Notes: generated by a model from the sequence alone, not told the origin. A DNA stretch of 64,000 bases from Larimichthys crocea (GCF_000972845.2 NC_040032.1:17956871-18020870); one strand, 5' to 3'; positions 11,802 through 23,705 are shown, counted from the stretch's first letter. Translations and numbers: made by a program.

Positions 11802-11986
11802 CTAGAGCCGTCCAGGAGTTCCTTAGCAACCAGAAAAACGAGCCAAAACGAGCTGTTGAAACGGTTTAAACACACACACACACACAGGATTCATCTTCTT
11901 TAAGGGACTATCTGCTTTGTCTTTGACGTCATTATTATGAATTCATGTCGCTGTGGAAGAGCAGATACAGCTCCACTGGATAAAGA

Positions 11987-11996
11987 NNNNNNNNNN
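11987..11996. other. Assembly gap (10 N)
   Basis: Ten undetermined bases. The gap sits just before the noisy copy of the sra1-promoter duplication, so the order and copy number of DNA around it are not secure. Confidence 0.99.
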
Positions 11997-13744
11997 AGCT
12001 TATGGAAGTCACTCCTACGCTTGCCCTGTGTAGAATGTAGAATATCTGTTTGATTTATGTTGTATTTATCCCACTAACACTAGGGGTGTATGGTATAGGG
12101 CCCAGGCCAACCATACGCTATTTAAGTACAGCTCTTCTAAGCCACAAGTGCGTCTGATTTTGTGGGCAAAAATTTTGTACGAGGTTTGTGTTGAAATGGA
12201 CACTTTTGTTTGTAACAGGCTTGTGGAAACTGCACAGCGCGCAATAAATGGATTTCATTAAAGTCATCAAAGTTTGCCATCAGTTTCTCCGGTCCGTGTC
12301 AACAATCAACAAAAATTGCACAACAGTACAGGCTGAAAATGGACATCGCCACTAAAAAACACCGTTACACTAAAACCCTCTGACAAACTGCAAGTTGGAA
12401 CATTTTCAGAGCTCATCTATATCTTCCTCTGTTTATCTGGCTATCATTGACTTAATTGTATTTATACTGCGGAAATGTTCTATGAAGTAAATGGTGTGTT
12501 AATGCGCCGGCGCCCTAGTCCTCAGATTGCGCCGGGGACTCAGTTGTCCGCCGCCCCTCCGCCTTGTCAACCCCCCGCTCGCTACTTGATGTAGCGGTAT
12601 AGAAATTGGCGAGGTTTTTTTTTTTTTGTGGGCACTGTGCGCCCCTCACGGGACTGCGCCCAACTCCTCTCCCCTCCTGCAGACTGGTGGGGCCTTAAAC
12701 GCTCCTCCGTGACAAAACTGCTACTCTAACCATTCATTCAGTCCTCTGAACACCAGCTGACCATCATGATTTTTTCCTATATATTTTCTTATTTATTTAA
12801 TTAAATTTCTTATAAATAAACCGGTGTTTATACAAGCTTGCTGTGACAAGGGATTTCCCCCAGGTGGCATCATTAACGTCTCTATCTGACGCTTCTGCTT
12901 CGTTTAATAAGAACTGTTGTTTCCAAACAAAGGTAGCTACAAATCATACAAAAGCATTTCAATGTATATTCTACACCATGGGGAGAAAGAGGCTTACACT
13001 AGTATATTTTTAAATGTTCACAAATATTAACCGTTTATTCGCTTTTGTGGTTGTAGAAAATTTACTGGAAACAATGTACGCCTGAGCTCATGTGAAAAAC
13101 CACAAAAGAATGGTTTCTTCAAGTAAATTAATTTATTGAATAGAAATTCGCCATCAGTATGATGAAATGGATAATAAATGTTTTTGTTTAATGTTTCTCT
13201 CTTTTTATTAAGAGTCAAGAGGCCCCAAATAGTACATCCCTCCCAAAACAAACTCTCGTGGGGACGTAACAACAAACAAAATCTTTATAACATTTGTAGC
13301 AATAAAGTTACAGATACAAATCCACAGACTTTGGCAGGAGGGGCAGTGCCAAAATAATGTGTAAACTGTTTCAATATGTTCAGAAGCAGAAAGTGCAGTC
13401 ACATCAATATCTTTTTGAATCTTCTAACAACAGGATCAGTGATGTATAAAATCTATGAATTATTTTAAACGGAAATTTCCTATTTTTTACTTCTCTGATG
13501 TGGACAGTACTATTGGTAAGAGTCAGATCTTCTTCCAGTCAGTGCATTCCCTGAAGTTAATTCCAGTATGATGTACTAGTACACTACCTAGTAGTACTTA
13601 ACTACTACTACTACTAGTAGTAGTAGTAGTGTAGTTTAGTGGTATTATTATTATTATTATTATTTTATTGTAGCGTAGTCGTATGTTCGTAGGAGCATGT
13701 GGTAGTTTAGTATTATTAGTACACTTAGTATTAAGTATAGTCCT

Positions 13745-14045
13745 GTTTTTTGCATGAGGTGCTGCATGAGTTGATCCATGGTGTTTCCTTGATTGAACCG
13801 TGGCTAGCTTTCTGACAAAACAAAAAGTTTATGAACAGCTTTCCGTAGCTTCTGCTATGAAGCTTGCGCTGTTTTTTCTCTTTGAGCAATTATTTTGTGC
13901 CCTGCAGTTCTTCGCATGGTTTTCTCAGCTGGCAGGTGAATTCTCTGAGGCTGCAGTGGCCTGTGGTTCACTAAACCTTGTTCACTCATCCATAATTCCT
14001 GTTTTTGACTTTTGCACAAGACAGTCTGGAATCCTGTTTGAGCTG
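13745..14045 (-). pseudogene. Broken copy of the unknown - strand gene family
   Basis: The reverse strand matches 18060-18385 and 11260-11545 (CACAAAATAATTGCTC versus CACAAGAAATAATTCTC, and so on), but frequent single-base indels destroy the frame. It lies inside duplication copy A. Confidence 0.6.
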
Positions 14046-14882
14046 AAAACATTTCAGAGCTATCTATTATTTCTTCTTTTATTCTGAATACCATATTGAC
14101 TTAAATTGTATTTTTTGTATAACTGCAATGTTTATATAAGTAAATGTGTGTTGTATATTTTTCATATTTCCACCGCTGTTCACACATCGATGCTGTGTTG
14201 TTAATGTGCTTTATCTGCTTCCCCAGGCAGGCGTACTGCAAAGTCAGGCATACAGTCCTGATCCGAAACTACTTGTACTTACTCTAAGGTAAAGAACCGA
14301 CAGCGTTCTCGGTGTAGATTAGTGAAAGACCGTACAGACGATAGTAGTAATAGTACTCGTTTCAAACAATTACACCCACCCCCCCCCCCCCCCCCCCCGA
14401 GCAGTCAACATGACTTCAAACACAGCAGGACAGAGAAGGGAAGCCACAATGCTGCTAAATAATAAGGATGCATTTAATTGAACGGGTAGATAGTGGTCTA
14501 TCCCAACCCAAACAGAAGAGCGGGGGGGGGGGCCAGGTGAGTATGCGATGACATAATTTAGTAACATGTACATATTAAACAACACATCATCAAATTAACT
14601 ACTTAAAACGTTAAGGTGCTATACTTAATATAGGAAGTCTTAATTGTTGAAACGTCGAGCGAGAAGTTGTTTCGCTGCCATCTATCTTACTCGCGGACGT
14701 AGTTACAGTAAATAACGTACTGTATCATCCACTGATGCGTTTTTGTTCTCTATAATTAAATATTAACTTAAACCAAAGTCACTTTTAAACATAATGTGGT
14801 TGTTAACTCTTCGGTTAGCCTAGCCTAGCTTTAGCTAGCTTAGCCTCCTGGAGCTGTGATTGTTTGACACGAGCGTCCAACC

Positions 14883-14910
14883 ATGGAGGGACATTGTACA
14901 TTAACCAGGT
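14883..14910 (+). pseudogene. Damaged second copy of sra1 exon 1
   Basis: ATGGAGGGACATTGTACATT parallels the true first exon ATGGAGGACATGTACATTAA at 19188, with an extra G and an extra T that shift the frame. The following AACCAGGTAC keeps the donor site. No second exon follows before the intact gene, so it cannot make SRA1 as written. Confidence 0.75.
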
Positions 14911-15884
14911 ACCTGCCGCGTTCTCTCATGTAACTAATAACTTAATTTAAGTATTGTGAGTTTATTCAGCTTCTGTCAAAACTTGATCCCGGTCTCCGCC
15001 ATGCTGCTGCTGCTTGTGTGTGGTGTTGTTGTTGTTGTTGTTGTTGCTGTGCGTGCTGTGACGACAGAAAAACCTCCATGAACCCGCGGTAACACAAGCC
15101 TCAAGGTAAAGGTCACAAATCAGCCGGAAGGCGACAATAAACTCACTTGATAACCAGACCGAGTTTTTATGATTTCAACTCGATGTCTGTTTTTGAGTTC
15201 GGCGTGAAATATTCACCAACAGCAACCTCGTCAGAGAAAGGTATTAGGTATTAGGCGAGGTTTATTAGCACTTGCAGCAGCTGTCTGTGTTATGCTGTTG
15301 GTTTAAATCAGCCATTTTCACATTAAAAACACTGCAGCTGGAGCGTGTGGTTTGATCAAATCAAATCAACATATGGGCAAAAATGTTTATTAATAAATGT
15401 GTCAGGCATTTTGGCCCCAAAATTAAAACCCAAAAGCAAATATTCATACGTTTGGTACTTAACTGGTACTTTAAGTACATTGTTTGCTGGTTCATACTTT
15501 TATGTAGTAATAATGTTTATGAGTCCACTTTATTTTTAAACAGAACTTCAAAGTGCAGTTTTGTGAAAAAAGTCCAATAAAATCTCAGATTTTGTTGTAC
15601 ATGAAATCATCACGATTTTAAAAACAAAAGTAATCGAATGACATGTCAGGTCCACACCATGATTAAAGCCTCGTTTGATTGGTCGGTGTACTTACTGGGT
15701 GTCTCAAAACAGCGACTGCCGATAAGTGATGTATATACTGTCATATTATATGCTCAATAATATTTATATGTATCCCCACTGTTTTACATTTAGTTGGTTG
15801 TGTACATAGATATGTGTATACCTGTCGTATAGCCACGAACTCATGTCAGAACAAACCGGTTGTAGAAAACATTTTATTATTTAT

Positions 15885-16440
15885 ATCAGCAGTTCCCACA
15901 CCACGCACACACACACCAGACACACACACACAACCACACACACACACACACAGACCCACGCACCACCACCCACCACACAACAACACAACACACACACAGA
16001 CACACCAACATGTTCATTAATATGATAACACATAGACAAAGGGGGTCTGCAGCACGATAACAATACCAAAGTCAAACTCCTTGTATGTGTAGCATAACTG
16101 ACCAGTAAAAGTGATTCTGATATCAGACAGTGTTGAAGGCTGTTGATCAGTCGATTAGTTAATGGATTCATTACAAAGTATTAGTAAATAATTAATTTTT
16201 TCCACCCAACTGTTTCTTTGCTGCTGGTCAATGGGATGCCAGATCTGCATCATGACTGAACGCAAACTTCTTCCTTTTTTTTTATTTTCACACACACACA
16301 CACACACACACACGCACTCACGCACTCACGCACACACGCACACACACACACACTCACACACTCACACACACTCACACACTCACACACACACTCACACACA
16401 CACACTCACACACACTCACACACACACACACACACACACA
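15885..16440. repeat. CA-rich microsatellites at the duplication junction
   Basis: Interrupted (CA)n at 15897-16008 belongs to copy A. A second array, (CA)n with CACTCA and CACGCA variants, fills 16290-16440 exactly between copy A and copy B. Long cysteine/valine- or histidine/threonine-rich frames here are repeat translations only. Confidence 0.9.
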
Positions 16441-16959
16441 CTGTTTGTAAAGCTTGTGGAAAATTGCAAAGCGCGCAATAAATGGATTTTCAGTTAAAGT
16501 CATCAAAGTTTCGCCATCAGTTTCTCCGGTTCACGTGTCTAACAATCAACAAAATTAGCACCAGTAGCGGCTGAAAATGGGACATAGCCACTACACCCTG
16601 ACTAACCCTCTGACCAAGACTGCACAGTGAACATTTTCAGAGCTCATCTATATTTCTCTCTGTTTATTCTGAATATCATTGACTTAAATTGTATTTATAC
16701 TGCGAATGTTATATAAGTAAATGTGTGTGTTAGATGCGCCGTGCGCCCTAGTCCTAGATTGCCGCCTGGGATCGGTCTGTCCGCCGCCCCCCTCCGCCTT
16801 GTCAACCCCCCGCTCCGCTAACTTGATGAGCGATATAGAAAATTGGCGAGGTTTTTTTTTTTTTTGGGCGCTCGTGTGCCCCTCACGGAGACTGCGCCCT
16901 GGGCGGTTGCCCACATTGCCCATAGCTAAGACCGGCCCTGTCCATCATGAACAACTCCT

Positions 16960-17185
16960 CTCCCCTCCTGAGACTGTGGGGGCCTTAAACAGCTCCTTCA
17001 GTGACAAACTGCTACTCCTACCATTCATTCAGTCTCTGAACACCAGCATGACATCATGACTTTTTCTATATATTTCTTATTTATTTCATTTAATTTCTTA
17101 TAAACCTTGTTTATACAAGCTGCTGTGACAAGTGAATTTCCCCCAATGTGGGATCATTAAAGTCTAAATATTATTATTATTATTA
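16960..17185 (+). mobile_element. Non-LTR retroelement 3' tail
   Basis: CTGCTGTGACAAGTGAATTT, then CCCCCAATGTGGGATCATTA and AAGTCTAAATATTATTATT is the standard 3' end of many teleost LINEs, ending in a short tandem repeat. A noisier version lies in copy A at 12840-12890. Confidence 0.6.
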
Positions 17186-17186
17186 T

Positions 17187-17217
<31 letters not shown>

Positions 17218-17978
17218 TTTTTATTTTTTATTTTATTATTATTTTTTTTTTAATAAGAACTTTGTTTCACAAACAAAGGTAGCATAGAAATCATTACAAA
17301 AGCATTTCAAATGTATATTCTACACCATGGGGAGAAAGAGCTTACACTAGTATATTTAAATGTTCACAAATATTAACCGTTTTATTCGCTTTTGTGTTGT
17401 TAGAAAATGTAATGGAAACAATGTACTGCCTGAGCTCATGTGAAAAACACAAAAGATGGTTTTCTTCAAGTAAATTAAATTTATGAATATGAAATTTCGC
17501 CATCAGTATGATGAAATTGATAATAAATGTTTTGTTTAATGTTTCTCTTTTTTATTAAAGTCAAGAGCCCAATAGTACATCCCTCCAAAACAACTTGCGG
17601 CGGACGTAACAACAACATAAATCTTTATCAACATTTTTAGCAATAAAGTTACAGATATCAATCCACAGACTTTGGACAGGGGGGCAGTGCCAAAATAAAT
17701 GTGTAACTGTTTCAATATGTTCAGAAGAGAAAGTGCATTCACATCAATTTTTTTGAATCTTCTAACAACATGATCATTGGATGATAAAATCTATGATTAT
17801 TTTAAAGAAATTTCTCTATTTTTACTTCTCTATTGGTGACAGACTTCGGTTGAGTAAGAGTCAGATCTTCTTCCAGTCAGTGCATTCCCTGAATTTATTT
17901 CCTTGATTACTAGTACTACTACTAGTAGTAGTACTACTACTACTACTAGTAGTAGTAGTAGTAGTAGTAGTTGTAGTG

Positions 17979-18011
<33 letters not shown>

Positions 18012-18075
18012 GTAGTAGTAGTAGTAGTAGTAGCAGTGGTAGTATTAGTATTATTAGTAGCACTAGTAGTATTAA
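17168..18075. repeat. Trinucleotide arrays (TTA, TAG, ACT)
   Basis: (TTA)n/(TAG)n tracts at 17168-17215 and 17905-18075 flank about 690 bp of ordinary DNA. Poly-Ser, poly-Thr and poly-Asn frames here come from the arrays. The matching array of copy A lies at 13600-13665. Confidence 0.9.
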
Positions 18076-18143
18076 GTATATTCCTGTTTTGCATGATGTG
18101 CTGCATGATGTGATCCATGTGTTCCTTGCATTGAACCTGTGGA

Positions 18144-18410
18144 CTAGCCTCTTCTGACAAACAAAAAGTTTATGACAGCTTCCGTAGCTCTGCTTATGAA
18201 GCTCTTAGCTGCTGTTTTTTCTCTTTGAGAATTATTTCTTGTGCCCCTGCAGTTCTTCGCCATGTGTTTTCTCAGCCTGCAGGTGAGTTCTGAGGCTTCA
18301 GTGGCCTGTGGTTCACTAACCTTGCTTCCCTCATCCATAATCCTTGTTTGACTTGTTGCTACAGACAGTCTGTAATCCTGTTTGAGTCCTGAAACATTTT
18401 CAGAGCTCAT
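18144..18410 (-). pseudogene. 5' fragment of the unknown - strand gene family
   Basis: The frame contains GLKQDYRLSVATSQTRIMDE, then GSKVSEPQATEASEL and SQREKTAAKSFISRA, nearly identical to the copy ending at 11570. Similarity stops near 18150, where a trinucleotide array follows, so only the N-terminal part is present. Confidence 0.6.
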
Positions 18411-19187
18411 CTATATTTCTCTCTGTTTATTCTGAATACCATTGACTTAAATTGTATTTATACTGCGAATGTTATATAAGTAAATGTGTGTTGTATATTT
18501 TCATTTCCACCTCTGTTCACACAGTCGATGCCTGTGTTGTTAAGTTCTTTATCTGGCTTCCCAGCAGGAGTACTTCAAAGTCAAGGCATACAGTCCTGAT
18601 CCGAAACTCACTTTGTACTTCCTCTACAGGTAAGAACCGAAGCTTCCCTGGTGTAGATTAGTGACAGAGTACAGACATGATAGATAGTTAATAGTACTCG
18701 TTCCAAACTAAATATACAGAGAGCAGTCACACATGACTCAAACAGCAGTGACAGAGAAGGGAAGCCACACAGTCTGCTAATAATAAGATGCATTTAATTG
18801 AACGGGTAGATCTATCACCAAACCCAAACAGAAGAGCAGCCAGGTGAGTATGCATGACATAATTTATGTACAATTACATATTAATACAACACATCATAAA
18901 TTAAATACTTAAAACTTAAGGTGCATATTACTTAATATATGAAGTCTTATTTTGAAACGTCGAGCGGAAGTTGTTTCGCTGCCATCTATCTTGACGCGGA
19001 CGTAGTTCAGTAAATACGTACTTATCATCCACTGATGGAGTTTTATGTCTCTATAATTAAATATTAACTTAAACCAAAAGTCACTTTTTAAACATTAATG
19101 TTGTTTTAACTCCTCTGGTTAGCCTAGCCTAGCTTAGCTTAGCTTAGCCTCCTGGAGCTGTGCTTGTTTGACACGGAGCAGTCCAAC

Positions 19188-20207
19188 ATGGAGGACATGT
19201 ACATTAAACCAGGTACGTGGCAGCGTCTCTCATGTAACTTAATATAACTTAATATTAAAGATTTGAGTGTTTAATTAGCTTCTGTCAAACTGATCCCTGT
19301 CTCCGCCATGCTGCTGCTGCTGCTGTTGTTGTTGTTGTTGTTGTTGTTGTTGCTGCTGCTGTGACGGACAGAAAACCTCCATGAACCGCGTTAAACAATC
19401 CGTCAACTTAAAGTTCACATCAGCCTGAAGGCGACAATAACTCACTTTATAACCAGACACGAAGCTTTTATGATTCAACTAGATGTTGTTTTGAGTTCGG
19501 CGTTGAAATATTCACCAACAGCAACTCTTCAGATGAAAATATTAGGTTTATTAGAGGTTTATTAGCACGTTTCAGCAGCTGTCTGTGTTATGTGTTGGTT
19601 ATAAATCATCCATTTTCACATTAAAACACTGAGCTGAGCTGTGTTTGATCAAATCAAATCAACATCAATGGCATAAAATGTTTATTAATAAATGTGTCGA
19701 GTCATGTTTGCCCAAATTAAAACCAAGCCAAATATTCACTACAGTTTGGTACTTACTGTACTTTAAGTACATTTTGCTGGTTCATACTTTTACTGTAGTA
19801 ATAATGTTTTGAGTCCCACTTTATTTTTAAACAACTTTCAAAGTGCAGTTTGTGGAAAAAAAGTCACAATAAAATCTCAGATTTTGTTGTAACATGAAAT
19901 CAATACGATTTAAAACAAAGTAATCGAATGACATGTCAGGTCACACCCATGATTAAAGCCTGTTGATGTGTCAGGTGTACTCTACCTGTGTGTGTCTCAA
20001 ACATCGACTGCAGCATAAGTGATGTATATACTGTCATATTATATGCTCATTATAATTTATTTATTTATCCTCACTGTTTACATTTAGTTGGTTGTACATA
20101 GATATGTGTATACTGTCGTATCCACCTAACTCATGTACAGAACACAACCGGTTGTAGAAAACATATTTATTATTTATATCATCAGTCCACACACGCACAC
20201 ACACACA

Positions 20208-20242
<35 letters not shown>

Positions 20243-22266
20243 CCACACGCACACACACCACACACACACAAACACACACACACACAGACACACACACATT
20301 GTTCATATATATATGAACACATATACACAGAAGGTGAGTCTGCAGCAACGATAACAATACCAAAGTCAAACTCCTTGTATGTGTACGCATAACTGACCAG
20401 TAAAAGTGATTCTGATATCAGACAGTGTTGAAGGCTGTTGATCAGTCGATTAGTTAATGGATTCATTTACAAAGTATTTAAATAATTAATCACTGTTTCT
20501 TTGCTGCTGTCATGGTGATGCAGATCTGCATCATTGACTGAAACGTCAAACTTCTTCCTTTTTTTTTATTTTTTTAAAGATATCCTTATTTTCTCAATCG
20601 TCTGTGCTGTCTAGGTAACCAGGAGCGGGGCTGGAACGACCCTCCTCAGTTCTCATACGGCCTGCAGATGGCCCGCGGACCACAGAGAAACCCCCTGAAC
20701 AAGAGAGCAGCTCCACTTGGAGCAGCTTCAGGTAAGAACATACGGACACAAAATGGCACTTTTTGATCCGAAAAGGTCGAGAAACTGTTGAAGCAGAGGA
20801 AGTAAAACAGGAGCTCAAGCTGTGTCTGATGAGTTTTTAACAAAGTTTGAACCTGCAGATCGACACTGACACAGCACTTTACAGCGAGACTTTAACTGGC
20901 GATGTTGGCCAGTTGCTTCATGTGAAGACACAAAGTGTGTTGGACTGAAGTCTTTTCATTTATTGATTCTGTGTCAAAGATTTCCTCTCAGTCTGTCTCT
21001 CCTAAGCGCACTGATTTAGAGTTGTGCTATAAACATAGTCGCTATGAACTAGCATCAGCATCTACCTTCAAGTGAACAAGTTCGGGCTGTGACCAAACAC
21101 AACCAGCAGTTGTTTGACAGGGTAGCCTATAGAGGTGGTTTTCTTGCTGATTTGAGTCAGTTCGAACCGAGATAACGACAGTTAGTGGTTTGCTACTCAG
21201 CGAATTCATCGGTCACCTCGGTGGTGTAACGTTATTCCATGTTTAAACCCAATCTGATCAGATTCAGCCAGCACAGTTGATTAGCTGTCCATCAGGAGAG
21301 TTTAAGTTCCAAAAAAGGTCATGTCTTCAGTCTATCTCTTGTCTGTGATTGGCCCTGAGGTACAGGAGCCCCACCCATGACTCCTCCCTCCTCTAGTCCC
21401 CTGGTCCCGCCTCCACATGGTGTTGCTCCGCCCCCTCTATCACCAGGTAAGAAGCAGTACCAGAAGAGATACAGACCCAAACCTCTGAACTTTAACGCCT
21501 CTGAGCTCTTCGTCACTTCCTTGCAGCTCGTCCTCCTCCTGTAGGTATGGCCATGCCCCCTCCTCCTCTGGGACCAATGAGAAGTCAAGGAGAGGCCAGC
21601 AGCCAGTCAGAGAGTGAGCCTGACGTGGACGTTGTGGTGACGGTGTTGAAGCAAGCCCTGGCTGCCTGCAGACAGGCCGTCAAGGTGAGTCTTCAGACAG
21701 ACATCTGCACCTGTCTCTGTCTCACAACTGAACTGGTTTGTTCTGGTTTTGGACCAGGAGACTGACGTGACCTTTGGCCTTGTGTGCAGGATCAGGTGTG
21801 TAATGACGTGGCAAAGAGGCTCGGCGTCCTGGAGGACAGCTGGAGGTCAGGCAGACTGAGCCTACCTGTGAGGAGGCGCATGGACACCTTGTCTCTGGGT
21901 AACACCTGTCTGTCTGTACATCTGTCTCTCTTTCTGTCTGTACATCTGTCTGTCTGAACACCTGTCTGTCCTCCTGTCTGTCTCTCAGAGCTGAAGGCGG
22001 GTCACTGGGACTCAGCTGATGAGATCCATCGCTCTCTGATGGTCGATCATGTGACTGAAGTCAGCCAGTGGATGGTTGGCGTCAAACGACTTATCGCTGA
22101 GACCCGAAAACTGAGCCCAGAACCCTTAGAACCACTTCTGAAACCTGCAGAACCAGTCCAAGACTCAACAGAACCAGTCCAAGAACCCGAAGAACCAGTC
22201 CAGGACTCTACAGGACCAGTCCAGGACTCTATAGAACCAGTCCAGGACCCAGTCTCCGAGTCCTGA
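19188..22266 (+). CDS. sra1: Steroid receptor RNA activator protein (SRAP)
   Basis: Six exons give 249 residues: 19188-19212, 20615-20731, 21366-21446, 21545-21684, 21790-21898 and 21989-22266, all with GT-AG borders and matching phases. The product opens MEDMYIKPG, then [17 protein letters not shown], the SRA1 N-terminal hallmark; a proline-rich middle follows ([19 protein letters not shown]), then the C-terminal helical-bundle domain ending [20 protein letters not shown]. In mammals SRA1 yields both a non-coding RNA coactivator of nuclear receptors and this protein. Exon 4 has a second usable acceptor 18 bases upstream (21527), which would add six residues (255 aa). The C-terminus carries a repeated EPVQDS motif not known to me from mammals. 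Exon 1 and the promoter lie in duplication copy B. Confidence 0.93.
19308..19362. repeat. CTG/TTG trinucleotide repeat in sra1 intron 1
   Basis: (CTG)n-(TTG)n-(CTG)n reads as poly-Gln on the - strand, but that frame has no gene context. The copy A counterpart is at 15001-15048. Confidence 0.9.
20190..20302. repeat. (CA)n microsatellite in sra1 intron 1
   Basis: Interrupted CA array equivalent to the one at 15897 in copy A. Confidence 0.95.
22141..22263 (+). repeat. Coding minisatellite in the last sra1 exon
   Basis: A unit of 21 bases (GAACCAGTCCAAGACTCAAC and variants) is repeated about five times in frame, encoding successive [28 protein letters not shown] and EPVQDPV heptads. The 21-base period keeps the reading frame for any copy number. 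Confidence 0.9.
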
Positions 22267-22503
22267 CTCTGTTCATCCTGCAGGACTCGGTAGGCTTCTT
22301 TCTGTCAAAGTTTGACTCTAAACCAGAACCAGGATCTGGTTCTGGTTTAGGTTTAGTTCAGGTGGGGGTTGGGGGGGGGATTCAGGACTTGTTTGAGGTG
22401 AGTGGACTGACGGCAGTAGACGTGTTAACTTGTATGAAGACGATAAACACACATGTCAGGATCAACAAAGGATTAGTTTGTTTAACGAGGCGAAAGATTT
22501 TGA

Positions 22504-23084
22504 AATAAAGAAAACAGACGAGACGATCAATCAATTAATAAAATCGGATCAGACTTAAATCAGATGACAATAACAGACAACAGCAATGTGTCTGTTGCTG
22601 ATATCAAGTCTGAGGCTTCATGTTGGCTGTGGTTATTTTGATAAACTCACTCAAATGTTTATCACCTGTTTTACTGACAGATATTTTAACAGATAGAAAC
22701 ATTTTTATCTTCAGATATTGATCCTCATGCAGTGTGTGACTGAACGGGTTTGAACTGTGATTGACTGGTTCATAATGACCGGACCAAACTCCTGGTTGTT
22801 TTTCTATGGTTAACACGTCTTTATCACATGCTTGAAACAAGAAAACGTCTGGTTCATCTCAAACAAGCCTGCTGTTTCTGAGAGGGGGTACAGGGTCAGA
22901 CTTTGAGAACCTCTGCTTTGGACTCTTGACTCTTTGGACTCTGTACTAACCACCCATAACGTCTTATTAACGAGCCTTGATCAAGTCATGTGACATTTCC
23001 ACCCATCACAGCAGAGCTCTATGCATCAACAGTGAATCTCAGAATTATGGAGTCGTTTTTTACTTTGTGCTCTCGACGAATAAA
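22504..23084 (+). terminator. Candidate sra1 polyadenylation signals
   Basis: AATAAA occurs at 22504-22509 and 23079-23084; the second is followed at once by a long T run. Either could end the sra1 transcript. Confidence 0.5.
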
Positions 23085-23251
23085 TTTTTTTTTCTCTGAA
23101 TGTTTCTGTGGTTTCATCAGACACCAGACACAGACCCTGTAAACCACCTACTGCTCTTTCATCCTGCCCACACTTCACACACTACATTTGTCTGACAGCT
23201 TTAGTTTCTAAGACATCATCAAACCATCAACACACAAGATAATTCAACTAG

Positions 23252-23259
23252 TTAGTTAG

Positions 23260-23347
<88 letters not shown>
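23252..23347. repeat. (GTTA)n microsatellite
   Basis: About 23 uninterrupted GTTA units. Confidence 0.97.
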
Positions 23348-23705
23348 AACAACCATCAAAGTCAGATTCAGGTCTTAGGTTAGTTGAGATACAGTTTACA
23401 ACAGCAGCAGAATGATGTGATAATACAAACATTCTATTGTTAAAACACGATATTTTTATCAATAGTATATTGATAAAATATATTGAACAAATAATATATA
23501 TAATTTAGTTAGTTGGGATGAAACTGTAGGACAGAAAATATTTTTATCTGTTTTTATGTCACTAAAGGTTAAGTCAGTAAAAACGAAACCAGAAAAATAA
23601 ACTTTATTTCAGTAAAAATAAGGACGGTCCTGTTTGAACATGAACTGGTAAAATATCAGATCTGAAGTGGGAACATAAAGATCATCAGCTGGTTTCAGCG
23701 TGTGA

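Larger units (their letters stand above)
12207..16290. repeat. Segmental duplication, copy A (indel-rich)
   Basis: The block from TTGTAACAGGCTTGTGGAAA through CTTCTTCCTTTTTTTTTATT matches 16441-20569 in order over its whole length. Differences are mostly one- to three-base indels, stretched homopolymers (a run of about 20 C at 14379, G10 at 14521) and doubled or lost bases. It contains degraded versions of the unknown - strand gene fragment, the sra1 promoter and sra1 exon 1, but no sra1 exon 2. It may be a false duplication (unmerged haplotype, or raw-read gap filling next to the N run) or a genuine decayed one. Confidence 0.85.
16441..20569. repeat. Segmental duplication, copy B (contains the working sra1 promoter and exon 1)
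   Basis: It aligns with copy A and continues directly into sra1 intron 1 and exon 2. It includes a retroelement tail, TAG/TTA trinucleotide arrays, a fragment of the unknown - strand gene, and the intact sra1 exon 1. A 98-bp segment (GCTCATCTATATTTCTCTCT...AAGTAAATGTGTG) occurs twice inside it, at 16636-16733 and 18394-18490. Confidence 0.85.

Noticed and set aside
17830..18160. Poly-Thr, poly-Asn, poly-Ser and poly-Ile frames
   Set aside because: All come from TAG/TTA trinucleotide arrays read in different frames.
19275..19478. Poly-glutamine protein on the - strand
   Set aside because: It reads the CTG/TTG repeat of sra1 intron 1 backwards and has no supporting exon, start context or conservation.
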